From Hymenobacter sp. APR13 (GTDB lineage Bacteria > Bacteroidota > Bacteroidia > Cytophagales > Hymenobacteraceae), in assembly GCF_000737515.1 (NCBI RefSeq), contig NZ_CP006587.1:1655001-1719000 (forward strand): DNA of 64,000 nt. The letters run 5' to 3'. Shown here one piece after another: positions 36,447 to 45,049 of this stretch. The notes beneath the pieces were generated by a model. It was not told the DNA's origin. It did not search any database and was given only the letters and a program-made list of their open reading frames with translations. The position numbers and the translations under genes were made by a program. Position 1 is the stretch's first letter. Every line of letters starts with the position of its first letter.

Positions 36447-37646
36447 ATGGCGGACCTCACCCACCCGCTTAGCCCTATGATGACGGAAGCTGACTATTAC
36501 GCTTTATTTGAGGCCTACCAGCGTGGCGAGCTGGCGGCGCCGGCGCGCACCGACCTGGAGCGCCGCCTGTCCGCCGACCCCGTGCTGGCCGAGCGCTACG
36601 CCGATTTCACCTCCCTGACCGGCACGCTGCACAGCTACGGCCAGCGCTTGAGCGTGCGCCGCAAGCTGCGCGCCATTCAGGCCGAGCTGGACGCTGAGCA
36701 GGCTGTGAAACTGACCGACGCTGAAGACGGCGAGGTGCTGGAAACCGGCAACCCACTGATGCCGCAGCTGCACATTTCGCGCACCGAGCAGCAGCTGCGC
36801 CGGTTCTGGCAGGGCCACCGCGCCACCATGATGGTGGCCGCCTCGGTGGCCGTGCTGGCCGTGTTCACCACGCTGCTGGGCATTGAGTGGTGGCGCGCCT
36901 CGCAGAAACCGTCGCTGTATGGCTACACGGTGCTGCGCAAAGAGGTGGAGCGCATCCGCCGCACCCAGTTGGCCATGAACCGCGCCATCCGGGGCCAGGC
37001 GCCGGCACCGGAGGCCGTGAACCCTGGCAAGTTCAGCGGCACGGGCTTCGCCCTCACCGCCGATGGCTACCTGGTGACCAGCTACCACGTGATTCAGGGC
37101 GCCGACTCGCTGCTGATTGAGGGCCGCGACCGGCGCAGCTACCGCGCCGAGCCGGTCTTCACCGACGTGGCCCACGACCTAGCCATCCTGCGCATCAACG
37201 ACAAGCAGTTTACGGGCTTCGGCCGCCTGCCCTACTCCTTCAAGCGCGGCACCGCCGACCTGGGCGAGAAGGTGTATACGCTGGGCTATCCGCGCGAGGA
37301 CCTGGTGTTCAACGACGGCTCGCTGAGTGCCCGCTCGGGCTTCGAAGGCGACTCGGCCTTCTACCAGATCAGCATTCCGGTGAACCCCGGCAACTCGGGC
37401 GGCCCGCTGCTGGATGATCGGGGCAACCTGATCGGCATTATCAGCGGCCGCCAGATGGATGCGCAGAGCGCGGCCTTCGCTACCAAGTCGTCGTATCTGA
37501 TGCGGCTGGTAGACTCGCTGAGCGCGGCCGCTACGCCGGCGCAACCCTACAACCTGCCCCGCACCAATCAGTTGGCCGGCACCTCGCGGCCCCAGCAGAT
37601 CCGCAAGCTTCAGGACTACGTGTTTGTGGTGAAAGTCTACGAATAG
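36447..37646 (+). CDS. Anti-sigma-like / trypsin-like serine protease fusion
   Basis: This 399-residue protein has a cytoplasmic N-terminus (1-125) that looks like the helical domain of Bacteroidota anti-sigma partners (YYALFEAYQRGELAAPARTD). One membrane helix follows (about 128-146), then a periplasmic HtrA-like trypsin domain with triad H214 (TSYHVIQG), D244 (AHDLAILR) and S317 (NPGNSGGPL). No PDZ domain follows. It is encoded right after the ECF sigma gene. A sensor in which a periplasmic protease and a sigma-binding domain share one chain is inferred. Starts at M11 or M12 are possible. Confidence 0.85.
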   Translation: MADLTHPLSPMMTEADYYALFEAYQRGELAAPARTDLERRLSADPVLAERYADFTSLTGTLHSYGQRLSVRRKLRAIQAELDAEQAVKLTDAEDGEVLETGNPLMPQLHISRTEQQLRRFWQGHRATMMVAASVAVLAVFTTLLGIEWWRASQKPSLYGYTVLRKEVERIRRTQLAMNRAIRGQAPAPEAVNPGKFSGTGFALTADGYLVTSYHVIQGADSLLIEGRDRRSYRAEPVFTDVAHDLAILRINDKQFTGFGRLPYSFKRGTADLGEKVYTLGYPREDLVFNDGSLSARSGFEGDSAFYQISIPVNPGNSGGPLLDDRGNLIGIISGRQMDAQSAAFATKSSYLMRLVDSLSAAATPAQPYNLPRTNQLAGTSRPQQIRKLQDYVFVVKVYE

Positions 37647-37670
37647 CCCCGGCACCTTCCGTTTTTTTGC

Positions 37671-37702
37671 AAGCCCCGCCCTCATCCGGCGGGGCTTTTT
37701 TT
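37671..37702 (+). terminator. Terminator of ECF sigma/protease operon
   Basis: Perfect 10-bp stem AAGCCCCGCC (37671-37680) with GGCGGGGCTT (37688-37697), 7-nt loop, then a T run. Confidence 0.9.
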
Positions 37703-37938
37703 GTGGATTTGTGGGCGGCACCCAAAAGCCAGGAACCGGGCTGCGGGCGCAGGGCCGGGGGTTTGGGGCGGGCGGGCGGCACTCTTTCAAGAAAGGCATG
37801 GCACCCTGAAAAGAATCGTCTATTAAACTTTCACTATTTTAATAAGTCGATAGTACACAGCCTTGTAATGTGCCGGATTAACCTCTTCCTTTCAAGGCGT
37901 TTACCAGCTGCTGCCTCTTCCACCTCAACTACCTGCCA

Positions 37939-39672
37939 ATGGACCGTAGAGCTTTCCTCCGCAAACCCGCTTCTGCCCTGGTAGCCCCGGCCGCCGCCGT
38001 GCCGGAGCCGCCCGCCCCCGGTACCGACCCGCCCGCCGGCTCCGGCGACGAAACCGTGAGCCGCTACGCCAACACCAGCCTGCCCACCGCGCCCCGCTCT
38101 ACGGCCGGCCTGAACCCCTACACGGGCCCGTGGGGCTACGCCCAGGCCGCGCACCTACTACGCCGCTCGCTGTTCGGCCCCACCCGCGCCGAAATCCTGA
38201 CGGCGGCCGGCCGGAGCCTGCCGCAGGTGCTCACCACGCTGCTCACGGCTCCGGCCGCGCCCGCGCCGCCGCTCAACGTGTCGGCCACCGATACGAGCGT
38301 GCCGCTGGGCCAGACCTGGGTGACGCAGGCCTTCGATCAGAACTTTGAGGGCGTGCGGCGCTCCTCGCTGCGGGCCTGGTGGCTGGGGCAGCTGCTGGGC
38401 CAGGGGCCGTCGTTGGTGGAGAAGATGACGCTGTTCTGGCACAACCACTTTGTGGTGGAGCTCGGCGACATCAACGACGCCCGCTATGGCTACCAGTACT
38501 GCGCGCTACTGCGCCGCCACGCGCTGGGCAATATTCAGCGCCTGGCCGAAGACGTGACGGTGAACCCGGCCATGCTGCGCTACCTCAACGGCAACCAGAG
38601 CACCGCCACGGCCCCCAACGAAAACTACGGTCGCGAGCTGCTGGAGCTGTTTACGGTAGGCAAGGGCCCGCTCATCGGGACCGGCAACTACACCACCTAC
38701 ACCGAGGCCGACGTGCAGGCCGCCGCGCGCGTGCTCACGGGCTGGCGCGACAACGCCACCACCCAGGCCGGCTACTTCACGGCCTCGCGCCACGACACCA
38801 CCACCAAAACCTTCAGCAGCGCCTTCCAGAACGCCACCATCAGCAACCAGACCGACCAGGAGTATAAGGCCCTGATTGCGCTGGTGTTCCGGCAGCAGGA
38901 AACGGCGCGCTTCCTGTGCCGCAAGCTCTACCGCTGGTTTGTGTACTACGTGATTGACGCCACCACCGAAACCCAGGTGATTGAGCCCATGGCCCAGCTG
39001 CTGCTGCAAAGCAACTACGAGGTGGCGCCGGTGCTGCGGGCCTTGCTCGGGAGCGAGCATTTCTTCGACAACGTGAACATGGGCTGCGTGATTAAGAGCC
39101 CGCTGGATTTCACGGTGGGCACGGCCCGGCAGCTGCAGGTGGCCTTTCCGGCGGCCACCAACGTCACAGCCCAGTACGCCATGTGGAACTACCTCAACGG
39201 CGTCACGAACGTGCAGCAGCAGCTGCTCGGCGACCCGCCGAACGTGGCGGGCTGGCCGGCCTACTGGCAGACGCCGCAGTACTACGAAATGTGGATCAAC
39301 GCCGTGACGCTGCCCCGCCGCAACCAGCTCACCGACCTGCTCATCAGCAACAACGGCTACACCACCAGCGGCGCCACCATCAAAATCGACCCGATTGCGC
39401 TGGTGCTGGCCCTGCCCGCCGCCACCGCCGCCGACTGCAACCTGCTGATTGCGGAGCTGGCCCGGCTGCTGACGCCCATCCAGCTCACGCCCACGCAGCT
39501 CACCTACCTCAACGACACGCTGCTGCCGGGTTTGCCCGATTTCGAGTGGACGATAGAGTGGAACGAGTACCTAGCCGCGCCCACCAACGCCGCCAAGCGC
39601 GCCGCCGTGCAAACCAAGCTGCAGTCGTTGCTGCGCACCCTCATGGGCCTGGCCGAATATCATCTGTCTTAA
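37939..39672 (+). CDS. DUF1800 family protein
   Basis: This 577-residue protein begins MDRRAFLRK, a short twin-arginine-like start without a strong hydrophobic core, then a Pro/Ala linker. The DUF1800 body shows AAHLLRRSLFGPTRAEI, MTLFWHNHFVVE, NENYGRELLELFTVGKG and NVAGWPAYW. The biochemical function of the family is unknown. It is almost always encoded next to a DUF1501 protein, as here (102 bp), and the pair is thought to act outside the cytoplasm. Confidence 0.9.
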   Translation: MDRRAFLRKPASALVAPAAAVPEPPAPGTDPPAGSGDETVSRYANTSLPTAPRSTAGLNPYTGPWGYAQAAHLLRRSLFGPTRAEILTAAGRSLPQVLTTLLTAPAAPAPPLNVSATDTSVPLGQTWVTQAFDQNFEGVRRSSLRAWWLGQLLGQGPSLVEKMTLFWHNHFVVELGDINDARYGYQYCALLRRHALGNIQRLAEDVTVNPAMLRYLNGNQSTATAPNENYGRELLELFTVGKGPLIGTGNYTTYTEADVQAAARVLTGWRDNATTQAGYFTASRHDTTTKTFSSAFQNATISNQTDQEYKALIALVFRQQETARFLCRKLYRWFVYYVIDATTETQVIEPMAQLLLQSNYEVAPVLRALLGSEHFFDNVNMGCVIKSPLDFTVGTARQLQVAFPAATNVTAQYAMWNYLNGVTNVQQQLLGDPPNVAGWPAYWQTPQYYEMWINAVTLPRRNQLTDLLISNNGYTTSGATIKIDPIALVLALPAATAADCNLLIAELARLLTPIQLTPTQLTYLNDTLLPGLPDFEWTIEWNEYLAAPTNAAKRAAVQTKLQSLLRTLMGLAEYHLS

Positions 39673-39767
39673 TGGCTTAATGGCTGCATGGCTTATTGGC
39701 CGACTGCTCACTCAGGCAGCGGCCATCTGGCTGTCAGCAATTCAACAATCAGCCATTTAACCATTAA
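39669..39767. repeat. Inverted repeat of TTAATGGCT words
   Basis: TTAATGGCTTAATGGCTG (39669-39686) is complementary at 16 of 18 positions to CAGCCATTTAACCATTAA (39750-39767). The arms are quasi-repeats of TTAATGGCT. It spans the gap between the DUF1800 and DUF1501 genes. Confidence 0.55.
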
Positions 39768-39775
39768 CACGAAGT

Positions 39776-41362
39776 ATGAAACGCAGACATTTCCTCCAGA
39801 CTACCGCGGCCGCCACCGTGCTACCCACACTGCTGGGCGGCCTGCCGATTGGGGCGTACGGCTTTTCGCCGGAGCTGTTTGAGCTGACCGGCGGCGAAAC
39901 CCAGACCGACCGGGTGCTGGTGCTGATTCAGCTGAACGGCGGCAACGACGGGCTGAACATGATCATCCCGACCGACCAGTACTCGGCCCTGATGAACGCC
40001 CGCGCCGACATTGCCATTCCGCAAAACCAGGTGCTGCCGCTGCGCGCCGCCACGGGCATTCACCCGGCCATGGCGGGCGTGAAAAACCTGTTCGACGACG
40101 GCAAGATTGGCGTGGTGCAGAGCGTGGGCTACCCCAACCCCAACTACTCGCACTTCCGCGCCACCGACATCTGGACGTCGGCCTCCGACTCCAACGTCAC
40201 CATCACCTCGGGCTGGGCCGGGCGCTACCTCAACTCGGAGTATGCCAACTACCCCACCGGCTACCCCAGCGCCCAGAATCCCGATCCGCTGGCCATCAGC
40301 ATCGGCTCGGTGGTGAGCAACTGCGTGCAGGGCCCCAGCGTGAACATGGGCATGGCCATTGCCAGCACCACCTCGTTCTACCAGCTGCTGTCGGGCGGGG
40401 TTGATACGGCGCCCAACACGCCCGCCGGCCACGAGCTGACTTTTATCCGGCAGGTGATTTCCCAGACCCAGATCTACACCACCGCCATTCAGGCGGCGGC
40501 AGCGCGGGCCCGCAACCTCTCGCCGCTCTACCCCGCGGCCGGCCAGAACTCCCTCGCCGACCAGCTCAAGATTGTGGCCCAACTGGTGGCCGGTGGCCTG
40601 CAGACGCGGGTGTACGTCTGCAACCTCGGCGGCTTCGACACGCACGCGGCGCAGGTGCCCATTACGGGCAGCACCACCACGGGCACGCACGCCACGCTGC
40701 TGGGCCGGATTTCGCAGGCCTTGGAAGCCTTCCAGGACGATTTGCGCCGCCTCGCGGTGCAGGACCGGGTGGTGGGCATGACGTTCTCGGAGTTCGGGCG
40801 CCGCATCAAAGCCAATTCCAGCAAGGGCACCGACCACGGCGCGGCGGCCCCGCTCATCGTGTTCGGCACCAGCGTCAACCCCGTCATCCACGGCAATAAC
40901 CCCGTGCTGCCCGCCAATGCCGGCGTCAACGACCAGGTGCCGATGCAGTTCGACTTCCGGGCCATCTATGCCAATGTGCTCAAGGACTGGTTCCGGGTGC
41001 CGCAGGCCACGCTCAACGCCCTGCTGCCGTCCAGCCTCGGGCAGTTCCCGAACGTGCCGGTTATCCGGCCCGGTATCGTGAACGGCACCAGCACGGCGGC
41101 CGCCACCAACGTGGCGGGCTTCAGCGTGTTTCCGAACCCCGTGCGCGACCACGCCACGGTGGAGTTTGAGAGTGAAGGCGGCCACGTGCAGGTGGTGGTG
41201 CTCGACGCGCTGGGCCGCGAAGTGGCGCGCCTCCTCGACCGGGACCAGCCCCGCGGCCGCCGCCAGCTTCCGTTTGCCACGGGCCTGGCCGCCGGATCCT
41301 ACCACTGCCAGGTGCGCGAAGGCGCCCGCGTCAGCTCGCGGCTGGTTGTGGTGGAGGGATGA
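39776..41362 (+). CDS. DUF1501 protein with T9SS C-terminal sorting domain
   Basis: This 528-residue protein has a Tat-type leader (MKRRHFLQTTAAATVLPTLL). The DUF1501 body follows (LVLIQLNGGNDGLNMIIPT, GGFDTHAAQV, TFSEFGRRIKANSSKGTDHG), a sulfatase/alkaline-phosphatase-like fold. The last 80 residues form a type A type IX secretion sorting domain (FSVFPNPVRDHATVEFE, DALGREVARL, LAAGSYHCQV). It should therefore be surface-attached or secreted. A Tat leader combined with a T9SS tail implies export in a folded state before outer-membrane passage. It pairs with the DUF1800 gene upstream. Confidence 0.92.
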   Translation: MKRRHFLQTTAAATVLPTLLGGLPIGAYGFSPELFELTGGETQTDRVLVLIQLNGGNDGLNMIIPTDQYSALMNARADIAIPQNQVLPLRAATGIHPAMAGVKNLFDDGKIGVVQSVGYPNPNYSHFRATDIWTSASDSNVTITSGWAGRYLNSEYANYPTGYPSAQNPDPLAISIGSVVSNCVQGPSVNMGMAIASTTSFYQLLSGGVDTAPNTPAGHELTFIRQVISQTQIYTTAIQAAAARARNLSPLYPAAGQNSLADQLKIVAQLVAGGLQTRVYVCNLGGFDTHAAQVPITGSTTTGTHATLLGRISQALEAFQDDLRRLAVQDRVVGMTFSEFGRRIKANSSKGTDHGAAAPLIVFGTSVNPVIHGNNPVLPANAGVNDQVPMQFDFRAIYANVLKDWFRVPQATLNALLPSSLGQFPNVPVIRPGIVNGTSTAAATNVAGFSVFPNPVRDHATVEFESEGGHVQVVVLDALGREVARLLDRDQPRGRRQLPFATGLAAGSYHCQVREGARVSSRLVVVEG

Positions 41363-41377
41363 GGGATGAGGGATGGA

Positions 41378-41508
41378 GGATTAGGGATGAAGGATGAGGG
41401 AGCGTAGCAATGGCGGCGTACTGTCAGGTGGCAGCTGCTCTGCGGTCGGGCCAGTCTGCCAGGGCCCTACTCCCTTATCCACGATCCTTCATCCTTCATC
41501 CCTAATCC
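41378..41508. repeat. Inverted repeat of GGATGAAGG words
   Basis: A perfect 20-bp inverted repeat, GGATTAGGGATGAAGGATGA (41378-41397) and its complement (41489-41508), is extended by further GGGATGAGG-type words on the left. The arms are internally repetitive, as in the repeats at 39669 and 52309. It lies just after the DUF1501 gene. Confidence 0.65.
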
Positions 41509-41598
41509 CCAAAAAAACCGGCGGCGGGTTTTCGCGTATAGGGGCTCCGGGGCCGCGCCACCGGCTTTGTGTTTCACTGTTCTCTCCCTTTACGCTAT

Positions 41599-41919
41599 AT
41601 GGCCACTCAACTCTCGAACGTAGAAAAGGAAATCGAAAAGATCCTGCCCGAAGACGTTATCAATGCCCTGCAAAGCGGCTACAAAGTATTCCAGGGCGAG
41701 TCCGACCAGCTCGACGACCTCATCAAGCACAGCGGAGTGCTGCTCAAGAAAGCCTCGCAACGCTTCACCACCACCCAGCTCATTTTGGGCATTGCCGGCG
41801 TAGCCGTTATTGCCATCATCGCCGCCAAGAAGGCCGCCGACGCTATCAGCGACGACAGCGAGACCAGCTACGACAGCCATAAGAAGGACGCGGCACACAC
41901 CAGCGCCAAACCTGCTTAG
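41599..41919 (+). CDS. Small single-helix membrane protein
   Basis: This 106-residue protein has a helical cytoplasmic-like N-terminus (VEKEIEKILPEDVINALQSG), one strong membrane helix (LILGIAGVAVIAIIAAKKAA) and a short charged tail (DDSETSYDSHKKDAAHTS). There is no signal cleavage site. I do not recognise the family. The overall shape resembles small stress-related membrane proteins. The start at 41599 is preferred over an in-frame ATG 30 bp upstream. It has its own terminator. Confidence 0.75.
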   Translation: MATQLSNVEKEIEKILPEDVINALQSGYKVFQGESDQLDDLIKHSGVLLKKASQRFTTTQLILGIAGVAVIAIIAAKKAADAISDDSETSYDSHKKDAAHTSAKPA

Positions 41920-41938
41920 CGCAACCGACGCCCAACTG

Positions 41939-41975
41939 AAAGCCTTCTGTTTCTGCGGAAACAGAAGGCTTTTTT
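41939..41975 (+). terminator. Terminator after small membrane protein
   Basis: Perfect 13-bp stem AGCCTTCTGTTTC (41941-41953) with GAAACAGAAGGCT (41958-41970), 4-nt loop, then T5, with AA before the stem. Confidence 0.93.
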
Positions 41976-42131
41976 GTGTTAGGCTCGGACCTGTTTCTGG
42001 ATATTTCGCGTTTCCTGAAAGCCCAATTTTCCGGTTCCAAGCAACGGTTTACCAGTTTTGCTATCCTTGGCAACACTGCCTGGCCGGCCGCCTGAGGCGC
42101 CACCTTTCTTCTCTTTGGACTTTCTTTGTCT

Positions 42132-43943
42132 ATGAAAAACCTGTTGCGCCTGGCGCATTCTCTGCTTGTTGTTGCTCTGCTGTCGGTGCCGCTCACGGCG
42201 CGGGCGCAGGAGCCGCTTACATACACCATTTCCATCGACCCGGCCGCCAACAGCAACGAGTTTCAGGTGCAGCTGGCCTTGCCGAAGCTAGGCAAAGAAC
42301 AGGGCATCTATCAGTTTGCGGCCACGGCGCCTGGCACGTATCAGGTGATGGACATCGGCCGCTTTGTGCGCAAGTTTGAGGCCTTCGACAAGAAGGGCCG
42401 GTTGCTACCGTCCAAGCAGCTTTCCACCAACCAGTGGCAACTGCTGAAGCCCGAAAAGACGCGCGAAATCCGCTACACCATTGCCGAAACCTGGGACACG
42501 CCCGTGACCGAGCACAGCATCTACCGCATGTGCGGCTCGTCATTGGAAACCGACCACGCGCTGCTCAATGGCCAGACCGTGCTGGGCTACCCCCAGGGCT
42601 GGCAGGCCCGGCCGTTGCGCATCAAGCTCAACTACCCCGCCGCCTGGAAAATCGGGACGGCCCTCACGGCCGATGCCCAGGGCTACTACGCCGCCAAAAA
42701 CTACGATCAGGCCGTGGACTCGCCGTTTCTGCTGGGCCGCCTTACGCAGGCCAGCACCCTGCTCGGCCCCACCAAAATCGACCTGTTCTGCTACTCCCGC
42801 ACCGACCAGGTGCAGGCCGAGCCGCTGCTCAAGGAGATGCAGCAGATGCTGACGGCCGCCCAGCAGTTTCTGGTGCAGCTGCCGGTGCAGCGCTACACCT
42901 TCCTCTACCACTTCGATGACCGCAGCACCGGCGCCTGGGAGCATTCCTACAGCTCGGAGTACGTGCTGCGCGAAGAGCCGCTCACGCCGGAGTCGGCGGC
43001 GGGCATCACCAGCATTGCCGCCCACGAGTTTTTCCACGTCGTGACGCCGCTCAACATCCACTCCGAAATCATCCAGCAGTTCAACTTCGTGCAGCCCACC
43101 GGCTCCGAGCATTTGTGGCTGTATGAAGGCACCACCGAGTGGGCGGCCGGCATGATGCAGCTGCGCGGCGGCCTGATGCCGCTGGAAAAGTACCTGGAGG
43201 AAATGAGCGGCAAGATTGCCTACGACCGCCAGCGCACCGACACCACCTACTCGCTGAGCAAGCTGGGCCTGAACTCCTTTTCCGACGAAGGCCAGCGCCA
43301 GTACGGCAACATCTACCAGCGCGGCGCCCTCACGGCGGCCCTGCTCGATCTGCGCCTGCTGCAGCTGTCGGGCGGTAAGCGCGGGCTGCGCGAAGTCATT
43401 CTGGAGCTCACCAAGCGCTACGGCCCCGACAAGCCCTTCTCGGAAAAAACGTTCTTCCAGGACTTCACCCAGCTCACCTACCCCGAAATCGGCGACTTTT
43501 TTGCGCGCTACGTGCAGCAGGCCCAGCCCCTGCCGCTGGCCGAGTACTACGCCACCGTGGGCGTGCGCTACGAGCCGTTGCAGCGCACCGGCCGCCGCCT
43601 GGCCACGCTCGGCACCGGCTTCCGCCCCGATGCGGAGGGCCACCTTCTGTTTCAGCAGGTGAGCCCGGCCCTGCAGGCCTGCGGCTTAGCCAACGGCGAC
43701 GAGTTTGTGGCTTATCAAGGTGAGCCCGTAAAACTCACCAACGCCCGCGCCGTCTTCCAGCGCATCGAAGCCAGCCCTGTCGGCCAGGAAAGCGAGCTGA
43801 CCATCCGGCACGCAGGCGCCGAGAAGAAAATCCGCTGCCGCCTGCAGGCCAAAGATGAGGTGAAACGCTACCAGCTCACGGTGATGCCCAACCCCACGCC
43901 CGCCCAACTCACGCAGCGCCAGGCGTGGCTGAAAAATCAGTAA
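42132..43943 (+). CDS. M61-family (glycyl aminopeptidase-like) metallopeptidase
   Basis: This 603-residue exported peptidase has a signal peptide (LLVVALLSVPLTARAQ), an N-terminal beta domain and an M61 catalytic domain with HEFFH (H298, E299, H302) and the downstream glutamate in LYEGTTEW (E332). A C-terminal PDZ-like domain (about 485-570; LQACGLANGDEFVAYQGEPV) completes it. Enzymes of this type cleave peptides with N-terminal Gly or Ala. ATG at 42132 is preferred over a TTG two codons earlier. Inverted repeat D follows the stop. Confidence 0.92.
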   Translation: MKNLLRLAHSLLVVALLSVPLTARAQEPLTYTISIDPAANSNEFQVQLALPKLGKEQGIYQFAATAPGTYQVMDIGRFVRKFEAFDKKGRLLPSKQLSTNQWQLLKPEKTREIRYTIAETWDTPVTEHSIYRMCGSSLETDHALLNGQTVLGYPQGWQARPLRIKLNYPAAWKIGTALTADAQGYYAAKNYDQAVDSPFLLGRLTQASTLLGPTKIDLFCYSRTDQVQAEPLLKEMQQMLTAAQQFLVQLPVQRYTFLYHFDDRSTGAWEHSYSSEYVLREEPLTPESAAGITSIAAHEFFHVVTPLNIHSEIIQQFNFVQPTGSEHLWLYEGTTEWAAGMMQLRGGLMPLEKYLEEMSGKIAYDRQRTDTTYSLSKLGLNSFSDEGQRQYGNIYQRGALTAALLDLRLLQLSGGKRGLREVILELTKRYGPDKPFSEKTFFQDFTQLTYPEIGDFFARYVQQAQPLPLAEYYATVGVRYEPLQRTGRRLATLGTGFRPDAEGHLLFQQVSPALQACGLANGDEFVAYQGEPVKLTNARAVFQRIEASPVGQESELTIRHAGAEKKIRCRLQAKDEVKRYQLTVMPNPTPAQLTQRQAWLKNQ

Positions 43944-43956
43944 GCGCCGTTGGCCC

Positions 43957-44038
43957 GTAGCGCGAACTGTGTAATTAGCGCCCTCGCGCCGTTCGAGGCA
44001 TAGTCGTTCGAGGGCGCGAACTACACAGTTTGCGCTAC
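43957..44038. repeat. Long inverted repeat, family D
   Basis: Arms 43957-43986 and 44009-44038 are 30 bp and complementary at 27 positions, with a 22-bp centre. The outer word is GTAGCGC and the inner word CGCCCTCG. The layout matches families A-C but the sequence is unrelated. It lies 13 bp after the M61 peptidase stop. Confidence 0.8.
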
Positions 44039-44113
44039 TGTGCCGGGCTTGTTTCCGACGGCTACGTGCGCAACAGCGGGCAGCCGGCCGGCTGCACACC
44101 TGCCAACTCCCGC

Positions 44114-44149
44114 AAAGGCCCGGTCCGCAGTTCTGCGGGCCGGGCCTTT
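44114..44149 (+). terminator. Terminator downstream of M61 gene
   Basis: Two 17-bp arms, 44114-44130 and 44133-44149, pair except for two central mismatches (AAAGGCCCG / CGGGCCTTT outer part). The outer stem is nearly the same as the one at 61117-61153. Confidence 0.75.
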
Positions 44150-44371
44150 GTGCGTCCGACTTACTACAACACTGCGCTTTTCATGATTTTATAATATGAT
44201 CATTCCACTAAAATGATAGCACTATAAATAATTATCCTCCACCGCTTAATGAAAAACCGCAAGCCTACCTCCTGGCTAAAAACCGTTAATAAGCACGTTT
44301 TAAGGGCCAAAACGTTGCCTACGCAGGCCCAGGGGACGACCTCACAGCAAAATCCGCGCTTACTAACCTTT
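44150..44371. other. AT-rich gap upstream of the 44475 gene
   Basis: This part of the 530-bp gap between M61 and the 44475 gene is distinctly AT-rich around 44180-44240 and holds no convincing gene. A minus-strand frame of about 60 codons (44200-44385) has no family signal and overlaps the promoter region, so I leave it out. Confidence 0.5.
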
Positions 44372-44401
44372 TTGAACATACCCAAGTATTACATACTTTA
44401 G
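44372..44401 (+). promoter_or_regulatory. Bacteroidota-type promoter for the 44475 gene
   Basis: TTG (44372-44374), 19 bp, then TACTTTAG (44394-44401), one base off TAnnTTTG. The start would be near 44408, giving a leader of about 67 nt to the ATG at 44475. Confidence 0.65.
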
Positions 44402-44474
44402 ATACTATTCCGCTCCACTACCTGCTACCACCTGTTGCAACGTCTTCTTGCGTCCACTCCAACCAGACAGTTGT

Positions 44475-44903
44475 ATGAAACACTTTGCTGCCTCCTTCCT
44501 GCTGCTCGTGGCCAGCCTGTCCGCCACCAATTCCTTCGCGCAGGAAACCGACGCACCACAGGCGCAGGACCTAACAGCCCGGTTTGCCCCGGCGCCTTTG
44601 CCAGAGCCTATTGCTCCCGAAGCCGCCCCGGCTGCTGCGGCCCCGGCGTTGGTAGACCTAACCGGCTATGTACTGGACGAGCAGAAACGGCCGCTGCGTG
44701 GCGCCACCATCCTGCTGAAAGGCACCACCACCGCCGTTAGCACCGATGCCAACGGCCACTATGTGCTGCAGGTGCCGGCCGGCATTAATACCATCCGCTA
44801 CGACTACATGGGCCGCGAAGGCCAGGAGCTGTCGGCCAGCAACTTCCTGCCCGTTACGGTGGTGCTGGTCCCGTCAGGCGGCAAAGGCCGCAGCCGGAAG
44901 TAG
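44475..44903 (+). CDS. Exported protein with carboxypeptidase-regulatory-like domain
   Basis: This 142-residue protein has a signal peptide (MKHFAASFLLLVASLSATNS), an Ala/Pro-rich linker (about 30-62), then a CarboxypepD_reg-like beta-sandwich with LTGYVLDEQKRPLRGATILL, the typical DANGHYVLQVPAG turn and VTVVLVPSGG. Such domains are found at the start of TonB-dependent receptors; here it stands alone. The tail is basic (GGKGRSRK). Its role is unknown. It has a good consensus promoter upstream. Confidence 0.8.
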   Translation: MKHFAASFLLLVASLSATNSFAQETDAPQAQDLTARFAPAPLPEPIAPEAAPAAAAPALVDLTGYVLDEQKRPLRGATILLKGTTTAVSTDANGHYVLQVPAGINTIRYDYMGREGQELSASNFLPVTVVLVPSGGKGRSRK

Positions 44904-45049
44904 GCGCGGCGGCCACCTAGGTGTTGGTGCGCGCTCAGCCCGATGTAACTGGGTGTTTGCATCTGGGCACGTCGATTATACTGCCTGATATAACGGGCAG
45001 AAAAAGAGGCTCTGTTTGCCATCTGATGGAGTAGGCCAAGCAGGAGCTC

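Noticed and set aside
44200..44385. Minus-strand 61-codon frame in the AT-rich gap
   Set aside because: No signal peptide, no recognisable family, and it overlaps a good plus-strand promoter at 44372-44401.
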